A stretch of DNA of 64,000 nucleotides. Source: Aquilaria yunnanensis. Taxonomy: Eukaryota; Streptophyta; Magnoliopsida; Malvales; Thymelaeaceae. Positions 63,848-64,000 of the stretch are shown piece by piece. The notes beneath the pieces were generated by a model. The model worked only from the letters and a program-made list of their open reading frames with translations, had not been told where the DNA came from and did not search any database. The translations under genes and the position numbers were made by a program. Numbering within the stretch: position 1 is the stretch's first letter; every line of letters begins with the position of its first letter. The stretch is taken from contig CM077598.1 of the NCBI GenBank assembly GCA_039654915.1, positions 78,582,041 to 78,646,040 of the forward strand. Reading direction: 5' to 3'.

Positions 63848-64000
63848 GAAAAAGAGTTTGAGATGGAAAAGAAAATAGTTTCCAGAAAAAACTCAGAAGA
63901 CGAGTTTGGAAAAAACAACAGTTTTCCAGAAAAACTCAGAAAAACAGAGGAATCAAGTACTCTGGAAATCAAAACCCACCAAAAGATTTGCCTGAGGACG
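63848..64000. other. Upstream sequence of the antisense gene of C
   Basis: Up to the window end this is the 5' leader of the antisense gene, aligned with 21568-21700 of E (shared CAAAACCCACCAAA). The TATA box found in E and J would fall about 110 bases or more outside the window. Confidence 0.65.

Larger units (their letters stand above)
54394..64000 (+). mobile_element. Element C: young Tat-type Gypsy element, 3' end beyond window
   Basis: It has a 5' LTR (54394-55260), a PBS, one uninterrupted gag-pol frame to 60727, a repeat cluster, and an apparently intact four-exon antisense gene (63847-61499). From the spacing in E, the 3' LTR should start about 540 bp past the window end and total length should be about 11 kb. 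It is the only Tat copy here with no visible coding lesion. Confidence 0.93.

Noticed and set aside
1..64000. Many frames of 60-150 codons opposite or within gag-pol and in LTRs (for example 2835-3023, 14259-14630, 19304-19501, 57182-57565)
   Set aside because: They are shadows of the polyprotein or antisense exons in other frames and carry no independent conserved motif.

Overview
The window is repetitive plant nuclear DNA made entirely of LTR retrotransposons. I see no host gene, no RNA gene, and no bacterial or organellar sequence. The evidence is Ty3/Gypsy polyproteins of the plant Tat type (a second, archaeal-like RNase H after the Ty3 RNase H), a Ty1/Copia element of plant type, tRNA primer-binding sites next to TG...CA LTRs, and 5-bp target-site duplications (TSDs) at most junctions. 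A seed plant, probably an angiosperm, is the safe call; the species cannot be read from this.

Layout, using letters for the insertions. F is an old, ruined Gypsy element and the outermost host (7261-9148, 10013-10031, 53545-54393). A, a minus-strand Tat element, lies at 1242-7260 and is cut by B, a plus-strand Tat element of which only the 3' end (1-1241) is in the window. Within F sit D (solo Gypsy LTR, 9149-10012), G (complete Copia element, 10032-53544) and C (young plus-strand Tat element, 54394 to beyond 64000). G's 5' LTR is split by H (2.8-kb solo LTR, 10191-25267). H is split by I (minus-strand Copia solo LTR, 11241-23471), and I is split by E (complete Tat element, 12309-23116). G's internal region is split by K (minus-strand Tat element, 29154-49260). 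K contains J (plus-strand Tat element, 30380-45315, preceded by a 0.5-kb remnant of a tandem copy). J is itself split by L (2.8-kb solo LTR, 35049-37892) and M (minus-strand Copia solo LTR, 40662-42077). Nesting is five levels deep on both arms (F>G>H>I>E and F>G>K>J>L or M).

The Tat elements share one architecture: LTR, a PBS matching the 3' end of tRNA-Asp for about 9 nt, gag-protease-RT-RNase H-archaeal RNase H-integrase, then a 3' region carrying a gene on the opposite strand, a polypurine tract and the LTR. The antisense gene has four exons with the same splice phases in C, E and J, and exon 3 is exactly 260 nt in all three. It encodes a protein with a domain resembling the Pfam family of putative gypsy-type transposon proteins (Transposase_28), a basic nuclear-localisation-like patch and a long coiled coil. 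In C both the 1832-codon gag-pol frame and the 708-aa antisense protein are open, so C looks autonomous or recently so. In A, E, J and K gag-pol is broken, and the antisense gene is broken in E and J.

The observations most worth following are the spliced antisense gene with its own TATA-bearing upstream region, a gag reading frame that appears to start inside the LTR and run through the PBS, a cluster of seven hairpin-forming repeats between the converging gag-pol and antisense genes of C, and a Copia solo LTR inserted precisely at a splice donor in J.
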